This document shows positions 6,374 through 13,199 of a stretch of 39,995 nt of DNA, in pieces. Below the pieces are notes generated by a model. The model saw only the letters and a program-made list of their open reading frames with translations, was not told the DNA's origin and searched no databases. The position numbers were made by a program, and so were the translations under genes. Within the stretch, counting starts at the first letter, position 1. Each line of letters begins with the position of its first letter. The DNA is from a virus: positions 1 through 39,995 of IMG/VR virus record IMGVR_UViG_3300031951_000436, one strand, 5' to 3'.

Positions 6374-7252
6374 TCACACCTCTGGCGGGCTGTCGTGGAA
6401 GGTGGCGACGATGGTGTTGTCTCGGCTGGAGCGGAGACGCATCCAGTAGCCGGGATTGGTGGTCGGCCGAGGCCCCCGGCCCTTCTCGATGTGCCATCCA
6501 TCGAGCGGCCCGTACTCGTCCTTGTAGGTGGAGACCCTAACGAGAGTGGTCTCGTACACCTTGCGGATGTCTTGGGCGGTGATCTTCTCCCGGGCCATCA
6601 CCCCAAGGTTCTTGGTGTGGATGTGGCCGGACACGATGCAGTCGGCATCGACGTACTGCGACACCCGAGACATGGCGATGGTGCCCTGTGTTACAGGGGA
6701 GTCACCGCCGGACCCGTGGTGGTAGTACATCCTGTAGTTCGCACATAACGCTTTGCCCTTGTAGTTGGCACCGTACAGGATCCAGCCGTTGTACCCACCC
6801 TTGACACAGTGGGATCCCTCCAGCCGCAGCCGCTCCACCAGCCGAGATGTCAGGCAGGTCTCGTGCCTGCCGTAGATGGCCGTCTCGTGGTTTCCCACGG
6901 AGATCATGCCCATCACGCTGGCATAGGGCTTCAGGAAATCAGCGGCGGTCTCTACCAGGGAGTCCAGGTAACTGCCGGTCTGATGCTCGGGGCGGATGGA
7001 GTCCTTCGATGACCGCTTGTCGTACTTCCCCTGCATCGCACAGAAGTGGTCACCGGCCGAGATGACCATGGCCCCGATGCTCTTGGCGGTTTTGAGGTCC
7101 CGCTCTATCAGGTCGAGCCTGCATTTCGGATTGTCCCAGTGCCAGTCCGCAGTGATGAGGACCCACATCTCTGGCTGCCTGCCGCCAGAGAACTCGACCT
7201 TGTGAACGCCATGCTCCAGGGAGCGAATCGACCAGGAATTGCTTTCCGGCAC
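6374..7252 (-). CDS. Calcineurin-like metallophosphoesterase
   Basis: The 292-residue protein shows the binuclear-metal motifs in order: D-x-H (TADWHWD, residues 35-40), GDH (67-69), GNHE (120-123) and GHIH (209-212), with YHHG near 177-180. The family hydrolyses phosphoesters; phage members are often nucleases of SbcD/Mre11 type or phosphatases. Translation starts at a GTG (7252) with AAGGAGG about 8 bases upstream. A copy of GACATAAAC lies about 45 bases upstream, so this gene probably heads a transcript running left to the sigma-like gene. The exact substrate is not visible. Confidence 0.9.
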   Translation of the reverse strand: MPESNSWSIRSLEHGVHKVEFSGGRQPEMWVLITADWHWDNPKCRLDLIERDLKTAKSIGAMVISAGDHFCAMQGKYDKRSSKDSIRPEHQTGSYLDSLVETAADFLKPYASVMGMISVGNHETAIYGRHETCLTSRLVERLRLEGSHCVKGGYNGWILYGANYKGKALCANYRMYYHHGSGGDSPVTQGTIAMSRVSQYVDADCIVSGHIHTKNLGVMAREKITAQDIRKVYETTLVRVSTYKDEYGPLDGWHIEKGRGPRPTTNPGYWMRLRSSRDNTIVATFHDSPPEV

Positions 7253-7296
7253 TGCTCTGCCTCCTTGCGTCGTGGGTTGGCGTCCGTGCCTACCGT

Positions 7297-7305
7297 GTTT
7301 ATGTC
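7297..7305 (-). promoter_or_regulatory. GACATAAAC motif, copy 1 (candidate phage promoter)
   Basis: The minus strand reads GACATAAAC here, upstream of the metallophosphoesterase; the TAA stop of the MazZ-like gene is part of it. The 8-bp palindrome AACCGGTT lies 3 bases upstream. It is identical to the 9-mer at 25645, 33515 and 36585. Confidence 0.55.
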
Positions 7306-7619
7306 TCTAACCGGTTGAGTTTCGGCCACTTTTCTGCACTGTGGCAGGCCATGAGCATGTTGGCGGCGGCATGCCCGAGGTGGTCCTCGGAGGCATCCCC
7401 GTCCAGGTACTGGAAAATGTGGGCCAGGGCGTGGTTCAGCAGGAACTTGACCGGCATTCCCCGGGTCCAGTTCCCCTCGCCATATTTGCTGGCCCCATAG
7501 GCCATAGCCTCGGCCACCCGCCGGACTCCGACCGACGGGACTAGGTCGTACCTGGGCCCGAGCAGGCTCCTGATGGCCCCGGTGGAGTAGGCTTCGACGC
7601 CCGCGTCATAATCTGGCAC
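7299..7619 (-). CDS. MazZ-like dATP/dGTP diphosphohydrolase domain protein
   Basis: About 106 residues match the N-terminal dATP/dGTP diphosphohydrolase domain formerly called DUF5664: RYDLVPSVGVRRVAEAMAYG, KYGEGNW and the HALAHIFQYLDGD...LGHAAANMLMA helical segment with metal-binding acidic and His residues. These MazG-fold enzymes turn dATP and dGTP into monophosphates. No ATG fits, so the GTG at 7619 is proposed; it sits 79 bp inside the upstream nuclease gene. In some phages this enzyme accompanies PurZ in making 2-aminoadenine DNA, but it also occurs without it and no PurZ is in this window. Confidence 0.8.
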   Translation of the reverse strand: MPDYDAGVEAYSTGAIRSLLGPRYDLVPSVGVRRVAEAMAYGASKYGEGNWTRGMPVKFLLNHALAHIFQYLDGDASEDHLGHAAANMLMACHSAEKWPKLNRLET

Positions 7620-7924
7620 AACGCGATCAGGTCGCTCATTTGGCAGGTCACCAGCCACGGCTCGTGGTTCCTCCTGTGGCACACCACTGCCGTCTTGGAT
7701 GCCCCCGCCTGCGTCACCGCCAGTGCCATGGCCTTGTTCACGTTCAGGGCCTGCACTCGCTTGCATTCGACAAACAGGTCCGGTGCCTGCTTGACTACCA
7801 AGTCCGCGTCGCCCGCATTCCCGCTGTACTGGACCGATCTCTGTACATCCCATCCGAATAGTCCTTTCAACACTTGGCATAATTCCAGTTCTCCACGCTT
7901 GCCCTTCTGTTTCCCGTTCGTCAC
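7541..7924 (-). CDS. Holliday-junction resolvase-like PD-(D/E)XK nuclease
   Basis: This 127-residue protein begins with a basic stretch and KRGELELC (E12), then GDADLVV (D39/D41) and FVECKR (E53, K55). That gives the G-E ... D ... E-x-K layout of archaeal-type resolvases and VRR-NUC-related nucleases. Such enzymes cut branched DNA during phage recombination or packaging. The GTG start at 7924 overlaps the HNH stop as GTGA. The C-terminal 30 residues overlap the next gene and are probably disordered. Confidence 0.75.
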   Translation of the reverse strand: MTNGKQKGKRGELELCQVLKGLFGWDVQRSVQYSGNAGDADLVVKQAPDLFVECKRVQALNVNKAMALAVTQAGASKTAVVCHRRNHEPWLVTCQMSDLIALCQIMTRASKPTPPGPSGACSGPGTT

Positions 7925-8328
7925 TTGGCCTCCCTGCCGCCGTACAGTGGCGACTTGCTTGCAGACGCCCGCTCCTTCTGGACCCACTCTGGCAACGGGG
8001 TCGGGTCTTCACGCAGGCCAACCCTGCCCATGAGCCCAGCCAGGAATGGGATGTCAACCTCGCTGTCCTCCTCTAACTTCGCCTGTAAGATGTGACCTAG
8101 TGTTAGCGACTTGGCTCCGCCGCTGTGATATGCGTAGTGACAATCACTGCATACCATGATCAGGTTTCTGTGATGGTGAGGATCCCTGCCTCTCCGGCCT
8201 ACGATATGGTGCAGTTCCAGTCTCTTGCCTTTGCCGTACTTCGGGTGCCAGCAGACAGCACACCGCTCACACTGTTGGGCGTAGATCTCCAGCCACTTCC
8301 TGTCCTTCTTGGATGCCACGACCGTCAC
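7921..8328 (-). CDS. HNH endonuclease
   Basis: A 135-residue HNH protein with Cys pairs C23/C26 and C60/C63 framing the ELHHIVGRRGRDPHHHRNL core (H40, H41, N55) and a C-terminal H68: a standard zinc-stapled beta-beta-alpha metal fold. Phage HNH enzymes next to packaging genes help cleave concatemers; here it sits among nucleases instead, so a homing or degradation role is equally possible. GTG 8328 is preferred over ATG 8355 because it overlaps the previous stop as GTGA. Confidence 0.85.
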   Translation of the reverse strand: MTVVASKKDRKWLEIYAQQCERCAVCWHPKYGKGKRLELHHIVGRRGRDPHHHRNLIMVCSDCHYAYHSGGAKSLTLGHILQAKLEEDSEVDIPFLAGLMGRVGLREDPTPLPEWVQKERASASKSPLYGGREAK

Positions 8329-8642
8329 CCCTGTTCGATCTCGTCCTCTAGCCATTCAGCCGCTTCGAGCATCCAGGCCCCGATCATCCGCAGGATGTCC
8401 GGGTCCATCACCAACTGCAGGTTTTCGTAGGTCCGCAACACCACCATCGGGTGCTGCGGTTTGCCCGTGTCCGGCGACTGAATCTCTCCAATTCCAGCGA
8501 CCAAGGCGTCATCCACGATCTCACGATTGGCCTCGTTCCTCAGTGCGGCCACGAGCCCGGCGTTCCCCTCTGGGCTGCCGATCACGAGCATCGCTGCCAC
8601 CGGATCGTCGTCTTCGTCGTCCTCGTCCTGCTCTAAGATCAT
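8325..8642 (-). CDS. Hypothetical acidic protein
   Basis: A 105-residue strongly acidic protein: the N-terminus has a run of Asp/Glu (EQDEDDEDDD) and the C-terminus ends in WLEDEIEQ. Its middle looks alpha/beta. It has no clear motif. The ATG at 8642 has no Shine-Dalgarno sequence upstream, but the 8-bp palindrome CTGTACAG lies 2 bases before it, so it may be leaderless or use a regulated start. It is the first gene after the 387-bp gene-free stretch. Acidic phage proteins sometimes mimic DNA; that is only a possibility here. Confidence 0.6.
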   Translation of the reverse strand: MILEQDEDDEDDDPVAAMLVIGSPEGNAGLVAALRNEANREIVDDALVAGIGEIQSPDTGKPQHPMVVLRTYENLQLVMDPDILRMIGAWMLEAAEWLEDEIEQG

Positions 8643-9029
8643 GCTGTACAGGCTAACAGTCGTGTCAAACCGTAAACCAGTTGAGTACCTGTGTTCACAT
8701 CGAGGTACATGTGTGTTCACTGCCTACAACCCTTCCGTTCCGAAGAGGGCTCTTCAGATCCTGGGTTACCAGGGGCTTCACCCGCCTTATCTGGGCACGA
8801 CTTCGGATGACCACCGGGATGCAGGGTTTGTCTCGGCCACTGAGTAGGCCGCAGAGCCCGGGTTTCGTGCGGGTGTTACCGACTTTCGTGGACTAGCCAC
8901 CCCTGCATAGGCAGGTGTTCTTTAGGCTCGCAGGCTTTGATTTCTAGGCCGCTGATGCCAGGCGAGAAAACAGAACAGCGGTGCCGCCAATGTGACAACG
9001 GCGGCGGAGTCGTCAAAACGTAAACCACT
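8643..9029 (-). ncRNA. Gene-free 387-bp stretch, candidate structured RNA
   Basis: No convincing coding frame exists here on either strand. The minus strand can form several local hairpins: CACCTGC with GCA..GGTG near 8900-8920, GGCC with GGCC near 8834-8850, CCTGG-TAAC-CCAGG near 8761-8775, GAAGAG with CTCTTC near 8742-8756, and GTACCT with AGGTAC near 8685-8708. Such dense short pairing suggests a structured RNA read leftwards, perhaps a leader or regulatory RNA. I do not recognise a known class such as RNase P, tmRNA, 6S or a group I intron. Confidence 0.35.
8664..8682 (-). repeat. Direct repeat flanking the gene-free region, copy A
   Basis: This 19-mer matches the copy at 9012-9030 at 17 of 19 bases (plus strand GTCAAACCGTAAACCAGTT against GTCAAAACGTAAACCACTT). 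On the minus strand each contains TTTACG followed by TTTTGAC or TTTGACA. The two copies bracket the gene-free stretch, so they may be paired promoters, operators or recombination ends. Confidence 0.6.
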
Positions 9030-9030
9030 T
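9012..9030 (-). repeat. Direct repeat flanking the gene-free region, copy B
   Basis: Partner of 8664-8682, 348 bp away and in the same orientation, touching the stop codon of the nuclease-like gene that ends at 9030. The two differences are single-base substitutions. Confidence 0.6.
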
Positions 9031-9524
9031 CAATCGGCCCACGCCTTTAGCACCTCCTGCGTGATTGGGTGGAGGCGATCCTGGGGCACGAACCACGACG
9101 GCCTGTGACCATGGGGGTCTCGGAGGAACTCGGGTTGCTTGGCCTCGCCTCCTGTTATCCAGCCGACCAGCGTGACGTTGGGGGCGTTGACGATGGCGAG
9201 TACATACCGGCGGTCGTCTGAGTCGTTGTCTCTCACGATCAGGCAGCCGTGGGGCACCGCCGTGGACCGGACCTCAACGTCTCCGAGGCAGTCGGGGGTT
9301 CGATGAAACGTGTTGACGCTGGGCACGAACCATCGGCCGCTGGCTTTGCCGACTGCGATCTCACCGCAGGCACCTACAACCTCTTCATCAAGACGCTTCA
9401 CAAGGTCCCGCTGGTATGTGGAAGAGTGGTTCAGTTTCTGCATGGCGGACGCAACGATCCGAAGGCGAGCCGTGTTGACGGCCACCTCAAACTCGGTCAG
9501 CGTGAGTTCCGTCGTGAATCCCAT
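9030..9524 (-). CDS. Restriction-endonuclease-fold-like protein
   Basis: The 164-residue protein has GACGEIAVG near residues 51-59, a DCLGDVEVRST segment near 78-88 and a beta-strand series ending in LVGWITGGEA. This resembles phage proteins with a PD-(D/E)XK-like core in which the catalytic Lys position is Arg (E-V-R). It may be a nuclease or a non-catalytic DNA-binding relative. The ATG 9524 start lies 3 bases after the helicase gene's stop, so the two are co-transcribed. Family assignment is by motif layout only. Confidence 0.55.
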   Translation of the reverse strand: MGFTTELTLTEFEVAVNTARLRIVASAMQKLNHSSTYQRDLVKRLDEEVVGACGEIAVGKASGRWFVPSVNTFHRTPDCLGDVEVRSTAVPHGCLIVRDNDSDDRRYVLAIVNAPNVTLVGWITGGEAKQPEFLRDPHGHRPSWFVPQDRLHPITQEVLKAWAD

Positions 9525-9527
9525 GAC

Positions 9528-11093
9528 CTATGAAGCCAGGAACTTGTTCTTGACATGGCGGATGCGGATCTCCTTCTCGAAAGCAGCCTTCCACATGGGC
9601 GTCAGGCGACCCTCTCGGAGCATCCACTCCAGGTAACTCGTTGGCACGGCCGGGTTGGAGAGCGGCTGACCCTTGTATTTCCCGAACGGGAACCTGTACT
9701 CCCGACGCTTGGCATGCTTGCGGTCGGGCCTGCCGAATAGGTCGCGGTCCTCGGAGTCGAACGTGACGCCGACGACAAGTGCCTGCCGCCGCTTCCGCTC
9801 GGCCTCCCGCTCCAGCCGGGCAGCCTCGGCCTCGGCCTTCAACTCGGCCTCCACGGCGGCGTCGATCTCCTCCATAGAGACCTCCTCGCCCTCGGTCTTT
9901 TCCTTGACCTTGGTCTTCAACTTCTTGTTCTGGGAGGACAGAACGTCTATGGCCGAGCAGATCTGGTGGCAGCGGGTGGAGTCGGTCAGGTCGTGGATGA
10001 TGAAGTGCGGCTTCTTGCTGCCAGCAATCACAGCCTTCCTGGCCTCGGCCGTCTCGCACTCGTCAATGTTGCAGTCCCATGTCCGGGTGGCACGGCCGAT
10101 CATCTGGGTGTATTTGTTCAGGGCCTTCGTAGGTTTGGCTATGAAGACCTCAGATACAGGTGGATGGTCCCAGCCGGTGGTCAGGATGCCGACGTTGATG
10201 ACCAGTTCCCGCTCGCCGGAGGTGAACTGCTTGAGTTCCCGGGCGTACTCAGCGTCGCTCTGGTAGGAGTGGACGAGACTGCACGGGATGCCGTGCCTGT
10301 CGAGCAGCATGTCCCGCATCAGGCAGGCTTGCTTGACAGAGTGGGCGAACACGATCCCCTGCCGCCCGGCGACATGCTCTTTGGTGATAAGGCCCGCGAT
10401 GTCATGCAGAACCTGCTCGCCACGCAGGATCCGGTCCAGTTCCTCGGCGTGAAAGTCAGACCCCGACTTCTTCGCAGCCTTGGACAGGTTGATGCTTTTG
10501 ACGTAGTGCGTCTTGGCCTTTGGTGGGACCAGCCATCCGTCCTCAATGGCCGACCTCAGGGAGTAGCAGTAGGAGAGTTTCTCGTAGTGCCCCATCAGGC
10601 TTTGCCGGTCGGCCCGATAGGCGGTAGCAGTGCAGCCAAGAACCCTGGCACCGGCTGCGACAAACTCATTGAGGATGTCGCGGGCCTGCACGGTGAACAT
10701 CCAGTGGGCCTCGTCCACCACCACCAGATCGACCTTGCCCAGGAACTTGCGGTACCGGCCGTTCCGCATCAGCGTTTGCCAGGACGCCACCACAAACTCG
10801 GTTTCAGGGATGGCCGACAGGTCCGCCTGCTCAACGTCTGGCTGGCACTTCCTCAGGGACTGTATGGACCTGACCGTCTGTCCTATGAGTTCAATCAGAG
10901 GAACAATCACAAGGGTGCGAGCCCCCTCCCGGGGCAGCAGGACGAAGGTTCGCGTCTTGCCGCACCCGGTCGGGAGTTCCATCAGCAGGCTCTTGAGTCC
11001 GCTCCGCCAATCGGCACGGAGCATCTCAATGGCCCGCTTCTGATACGGCCGCAGCATGTGGTCAAACAGCGGCAGGGCTTCGCACTTGGGCAT
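9528..11093 (-). CDS. SF2 DEAH-box helicase with C-terminal DUF3820-like domain
   Basis: The 521-residue protein is a superfamily 2 helicase: Walker A PTGCGKT (41-47), motif II DEAH (127-130), motif III TATAYR (155-160) and motif VI QMIGRATR (330-337). Like the UvsW/RadD-type phage helicases it should remodel branched DNA or unwind at origins. After a charged coiled coil (about 388-438) there is a compact C-terminal domain with FPFGKYKGQPL...SYLEWML (about 468-492), the hallmark of DUF3820. It sits with annealing and exonuclease genes, indicating a recombination-dependent replication role. The fusion to DUF3820 is less usual. Confidence 0.9.
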   Translation of the reverse strand: MPKCEALPLFDHMLRPYQKRAIEMLRADWRSGLKSLLMELPTGCGKTRTFVLLPREGARTLVIVPLIELIGQTVRSIQSLRKCQPDVEQADLSAIPETEFVVASWQTLMRNGRYRKFLGKVDLVVVDEAHWMFTVQARDILNEFVAAGARVLGCTATAYRADRQSLMGHYEKLSYCYSLRSAIEDGWLVPPKAKTHYVKSINLSKAAKKSGSDFHAEELDRILRGEQVLHDIAGLITKEHVAGRQGIVFAHSVKQACLMRDMLLDRHGIPCSLVHSYQSDAEYARELKQFTSGERELVINVGILTTGWDHPPVSEVFIAKPTKALNKYTQMIGRATRTWDCNIDECETAEARKAVIAGSKKPHFIIHDLTDSTRCHQICSAIDVLSSQNKKLKTKVKEKTEGEEVSMEEIDAAVEAELKAEAEAARLEREAERKRRQALVVGVTFDSEDRDLFGRPDRKHAKRREYRFPFGKYKGQPLSNPAVPTSYLEWMLREGRLTPMWKAAFEKEIRIRHVKNKFLAS

Positions 11094-11095
11094 GA

Positions 11096-11410
11096 CTACC
11101 TCTCACCCACGAGGCTGGATTGGAAGAACTGAGCCGACCTCCCCACCCACCGCTTCCGGGCTTCCTCCTCCGTCCACGCTTGGCGGATTTCGGCTGCCCT
11201 TTCTTCGATTTCTTCGGGGCTTGGGTCCGCTGACCTCGGTGTGCTGCGGGCTCTCAGGACTCCCTGCTTCCGCAGCATCTCCTCGATCTGCCTCCGGGAC
11301 ACTGGGTAGTGCCTCATGTGCAGCAGGTGTACCGACATGCCCTCGGTCGTGTACGCCTGCACTATCTGGGCTTCCGTCTCCGTCGAAACTTCCCTGCCTC
11401 GGCAAATCAT
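11096..11410 (-). CDS. Helix-turn-helix protein
   Basis: A 104-residue protein with a probable homeodomain-like helix-turn-helix: ETEAQIVQAYTTEGMSVHLL, then PVSRRQIEEMLRKQGV. A C-terminal amphipathic helix follows (EEIEERAAEIRQAWTEEEAR). ATG 11410 is chosen for the strong AAGGAGG site 7-9 bases upstream. It is likely a DNA-binding protein controlling or assisting the recombination genes around it. Nearly all of its gene overlaps another frame (11103-11582). Confidence 0.6.
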   Translation of the reverse strand: MICRGREVSTETEAQIVQAYTTEGMSVHLLHMRHYPVSRRQIEEMLRKQGVLRARSTPRSADPSPEEIEERAAEIRQAWTEEEARKRWVGRSAQFFQSSLVGER

Positions 11411-11582
11411 TGGTATTCCCTCCTTGGAAAAAGGCATCGGTCTGATCGTTCAGGGCGGCACGAGCCAGCCTGAGTTCTGAAAACAACAGCGGGATCGCCC
11501 GCATCAACAGAGACGGGAGTTGGTCCATCGTTGAGCGAACGATGTAGTTCTCCAGTTCATCAACCTGCTCGTCGGTCAGCAT
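11103..11582 (-). CDS. Hypothetical protein, 3' part overlapping the HTH gene
   Basis: ATG 11582 with GGAGGAG upstream opens a 159-residue frame. The first 45-50 residues (LTDEQVDELENYIVRSTMDQ onward) look genuine: amphipathic helices suited to a small partner protein. From about 11410 the frame runs beneath the HTH gene and becomes Gly/Ser/Pro-rich, as expected of a shadow. The first 23 bp overlap the ERF gene. I trust the start but not a function for the C-terminal two thirds. Confidence 0.45.
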   Translation of the reverse strand: MLTDEQVDELENYIVRSTMDQLPSLLMRAIPLLFSELRLARAALNDQTDAFFQGGNTNDLPRQGSFDGDGSPDSAGVHDRGHVGTPAAHEALPSVPEADRGDAAEAGSPESPQHTEVSGPKPRRNRRKGSRNPPSVDGGGSPEAVGGEVGSVLPIQPRG

Positions 11583-12186
11583 TGGGCTCCTCCTTGGGGC
11601 CATAGGCATCGAACAGCCGCTTGGCATCAGCCGCCCTGATCTCACCCTTGGCGGCGAGAGTGGCGACATGAGCGAGGATGGGCTTCCGCTCCTCGTCGGT
11701 CTTCAGGCTCTGGAGTTTCTTCTCCGCCCTGTTGACCAACTCCACCCACTTCATGGCGTTTGCAGAGGTGTGGTTCTGCTCTGCCTGTTCACCGTCGTCG
11801 TCATCGTCTGCAGCGATGCCCACGATGGCGGACAGTGCGATCCGCCTGGCGTAGGTGACGTTGGCTGCCAGTTGCTGCGGCGTGAGGTTCGCCTTGATGG
11901 GGATGCACGACCGGATCCACTGGCCGCTGGTGTGACCCAGCGTCGTGGCTACCGCTGTCTCCCCCTCCTGACCGTAGGGCACCACCGACTGGATGATGCA
12001 CAGGCCGTTCTTGGCCAGGGCCCCACGGGTTACGTCCCGCACCGTGGCGAGGTCCGCGTACATCCCGTAGTGGGACTTCTTGGTCCTCGGGGCATTGGTC
12101 ATTTCGCCCTGTGCTTTGGCCAGGGCTTCGTACAGTTTTGCACACTCTGGAGACTGCTCTCCGTACATCACGGGCATACGATCCAT
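11560..12186 (-). CDS. erf: ERF-family single-strand annealing protein
   Basis: The 208-residue protein has the ERF signature: an N-terminal helix (KLYEALAKAQGEM), SHYGMYADLATVRDVTRGAL, a GLCIIQSV strand, a GHTSGQWIRSC segment and the QQLAANVTYARRIALSAIVG helix followed by an Asp-rich stretch. ERF proteins anneal complementary single strands in phage recombination and genome circularisation. ATG 12186 has GGAGGAAT upstream and follows the nuclease stop by one base, so nuclease and annealing protein form the classic two-component pair, as in Red or RecET systems. Confidence 0.85.
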   Translation of the reverse strand: MDRMPVMYGEQSPECAKLYEALAKAQGEMTNAPRTKKSHYGMYADLATVRDVTRGALAKNGLCIIQSVVPYGQEGETAVATTLGHTSGQWIRSCIPIKANLTPQQLAANVTYARRIALSAIVGIAADDDDDGEQAEQNHTSANAMKWVELVNRAEKKLQSLKTDEERKPILAHVATLAAKGEIRAADAKRLFDAYGPKEEPNADRRAG

Positions 12187-12187
12187 T

Positions 12188-13198
12188 TCATTCCTCCATG
12201 CAATACTCAGGCACAAACAACTCCGTCACCTGACCTGAGTCTTCAGGCAACCAATGGTCGAACATGATTCGGGCATGTAGGTCGTTCAGGGCTGCCTGAC
12301 GCCTACGCCTCGCCTTGTCGAGAAGCCTCTGCGGCAGAGTTACCGCATGGCACAGATAGGGCGGCACTGTGCTGGCAATCAGGAACACGAACTGTGTCCT
12401 GGTCTGACCAGAAGCCGCTACGCCGTCGAGATAGTGGACGGCCTGTATGTCGTAGCCCCACTTCAGAACGCTCTTGTAGAACGTCGGAAGTGGATTGGGA
12501 TCGCTGGTCGTCTTGATGTCCCACACCACATCAGGCGTCAGGGCATCAGGTCGGCACTTGAGTTGCAGCCCAGTGCCAGGATCTATCCAGCGGATCGAGA
12601 CTTCCCGGGAAGTTGTCTGCTGGCTCAGTTGCCCGAAGATCGGGTTGGCCTTGATGGCCTCGAACTGACGCCGGTACTCGTCTGCCTCACTCTGCTTCAG
12701 CAGGATGGCGTCAGCGGCCTGCGTCGAGACGAACGCCTCGGTCTTCTTGGTACGCCGACCGGAGGTGCCCAGAGCGTCGTCTGGAATGATGACGACACGA
12801 GCCCACCAGGCGTCGTCACCCTGCTCCGCCCACTCGTGTACATGCGTCCCCTTTTTTAGGGAGGCATCCCTTGCGTAGGGTTGAAGGGTTCGGGCGAGAT
12901 GCCGCGCGCAGAAAAACTGCGGCCCCTGGGACATCAGGTCCCAGAGTTGGCTCTTGCTCCACCACTCCGCGTCGGAGTGGTAGGCGTCAATCGTTTCACT
13001 GGAGAGGTAAGTAGCGGCGGCCGGACTTGAACCGGCGACACCCGGCTTATGAAGCCGGTGGCCCATAAGGCCCGCACCGACGGCACATGTGTCGGCAGGA
13101 TCTGCGTAATCAGAACCCGCCAAAATATGGGCCGCCAGGTGGGGGTTTTGGTCCATCCCCGCGTCGTTACTCTCTCCCAGTCCGGGAGAGGTAGTCAT
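12188..13198 (-). CDS. RecE/lambda-exonuclease-like PD-(D/E)XK nuclease
   Basis: The domain starts near residue 68 (AYHSDAEWWSKSQLWDLMSQ) and shows H120-H121, CRPD (D218), DIKT (D227, K229) and QAVHYLDG (Q252-Y256), the active-site layout of the PDDEXK_1/RecE-type exonucleases. These digest one strand of duplex ends to feed the ERF annealing protein. ATG 13198 has an AAGGGAC site and is 1 bp from the divergent integrase start. Residues 45-63 are encoded by the tRNA-like attachment site and include VAGSSPAAAT, a peptide typical of translated tRNA T-arms. Integration at that site would split this gene's 5' end. Confidence 0.85.
   Translation of the reverse strand: MTTSPGLGESNDAGMDQNPHLAAHILAGSDYADPADTCAVGAGLMGHRLHKPGVAGSSPAAATYLSSETIDAYHSDAEWWSKSQLWDLMSQGPQFFCARHLARTLQPYARDASLKKGTHVHEWAEQGDDAWWARVVIIPDDALGTSGRRTKKTEAFVSTQAADAILLKQSEADEYRRQFEAIKANPIFGQLSQQTTSREVSIRWIDPGTGLQLKCRPDALTPDVVWDIKTTSDPNPLPTFYKSVLKWGYDIQAVHYLDGVAASGQTRTQFVFLIASTVPPYLCHAVTLPQRLLDKARRRRQAALNDLHARIMFDHWLPEDSGQVTELFVPEYCMEE
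13012..13081 (-). other. attP: tRNA-Met(CAT)-like sequence, probable attP core
   Basis: The minus strand has a perfect anticodon arm (CCGGC-TTCATAA-GCCGG, anticodon CAT, 13042-13058), a 5-base variable loop and a perfect T arm (GCCGG-TTCAAGT-CCGGC, 13020-13036). The 5' half is poor: a 5-base D loop without the GG pair, no T at position 8, and an acceptor stem with a mismatch and wobbles. This pattern, a conserved 3' tRNA half next to an integrase gene, is the usual form of a phage attP that targets a host tRNA gene. I therefore call it an attachment site rather than a working tRNA. Confidence 0.75.
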
Positions 13199-13199
13199 C

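Noticed and set aside
9966-11132. A 388-codon plus-strand frame opposite the helicase
   Set aside because: Antisense to a helicase with all motifs intact; no independent support.
13012-13081. A functional tRNA-Met gene
   Set aside because: The D arm lacks its conserved bases and the acceptor stem has a mismatch and wobbles; an attachment site explains the good 3' half better.
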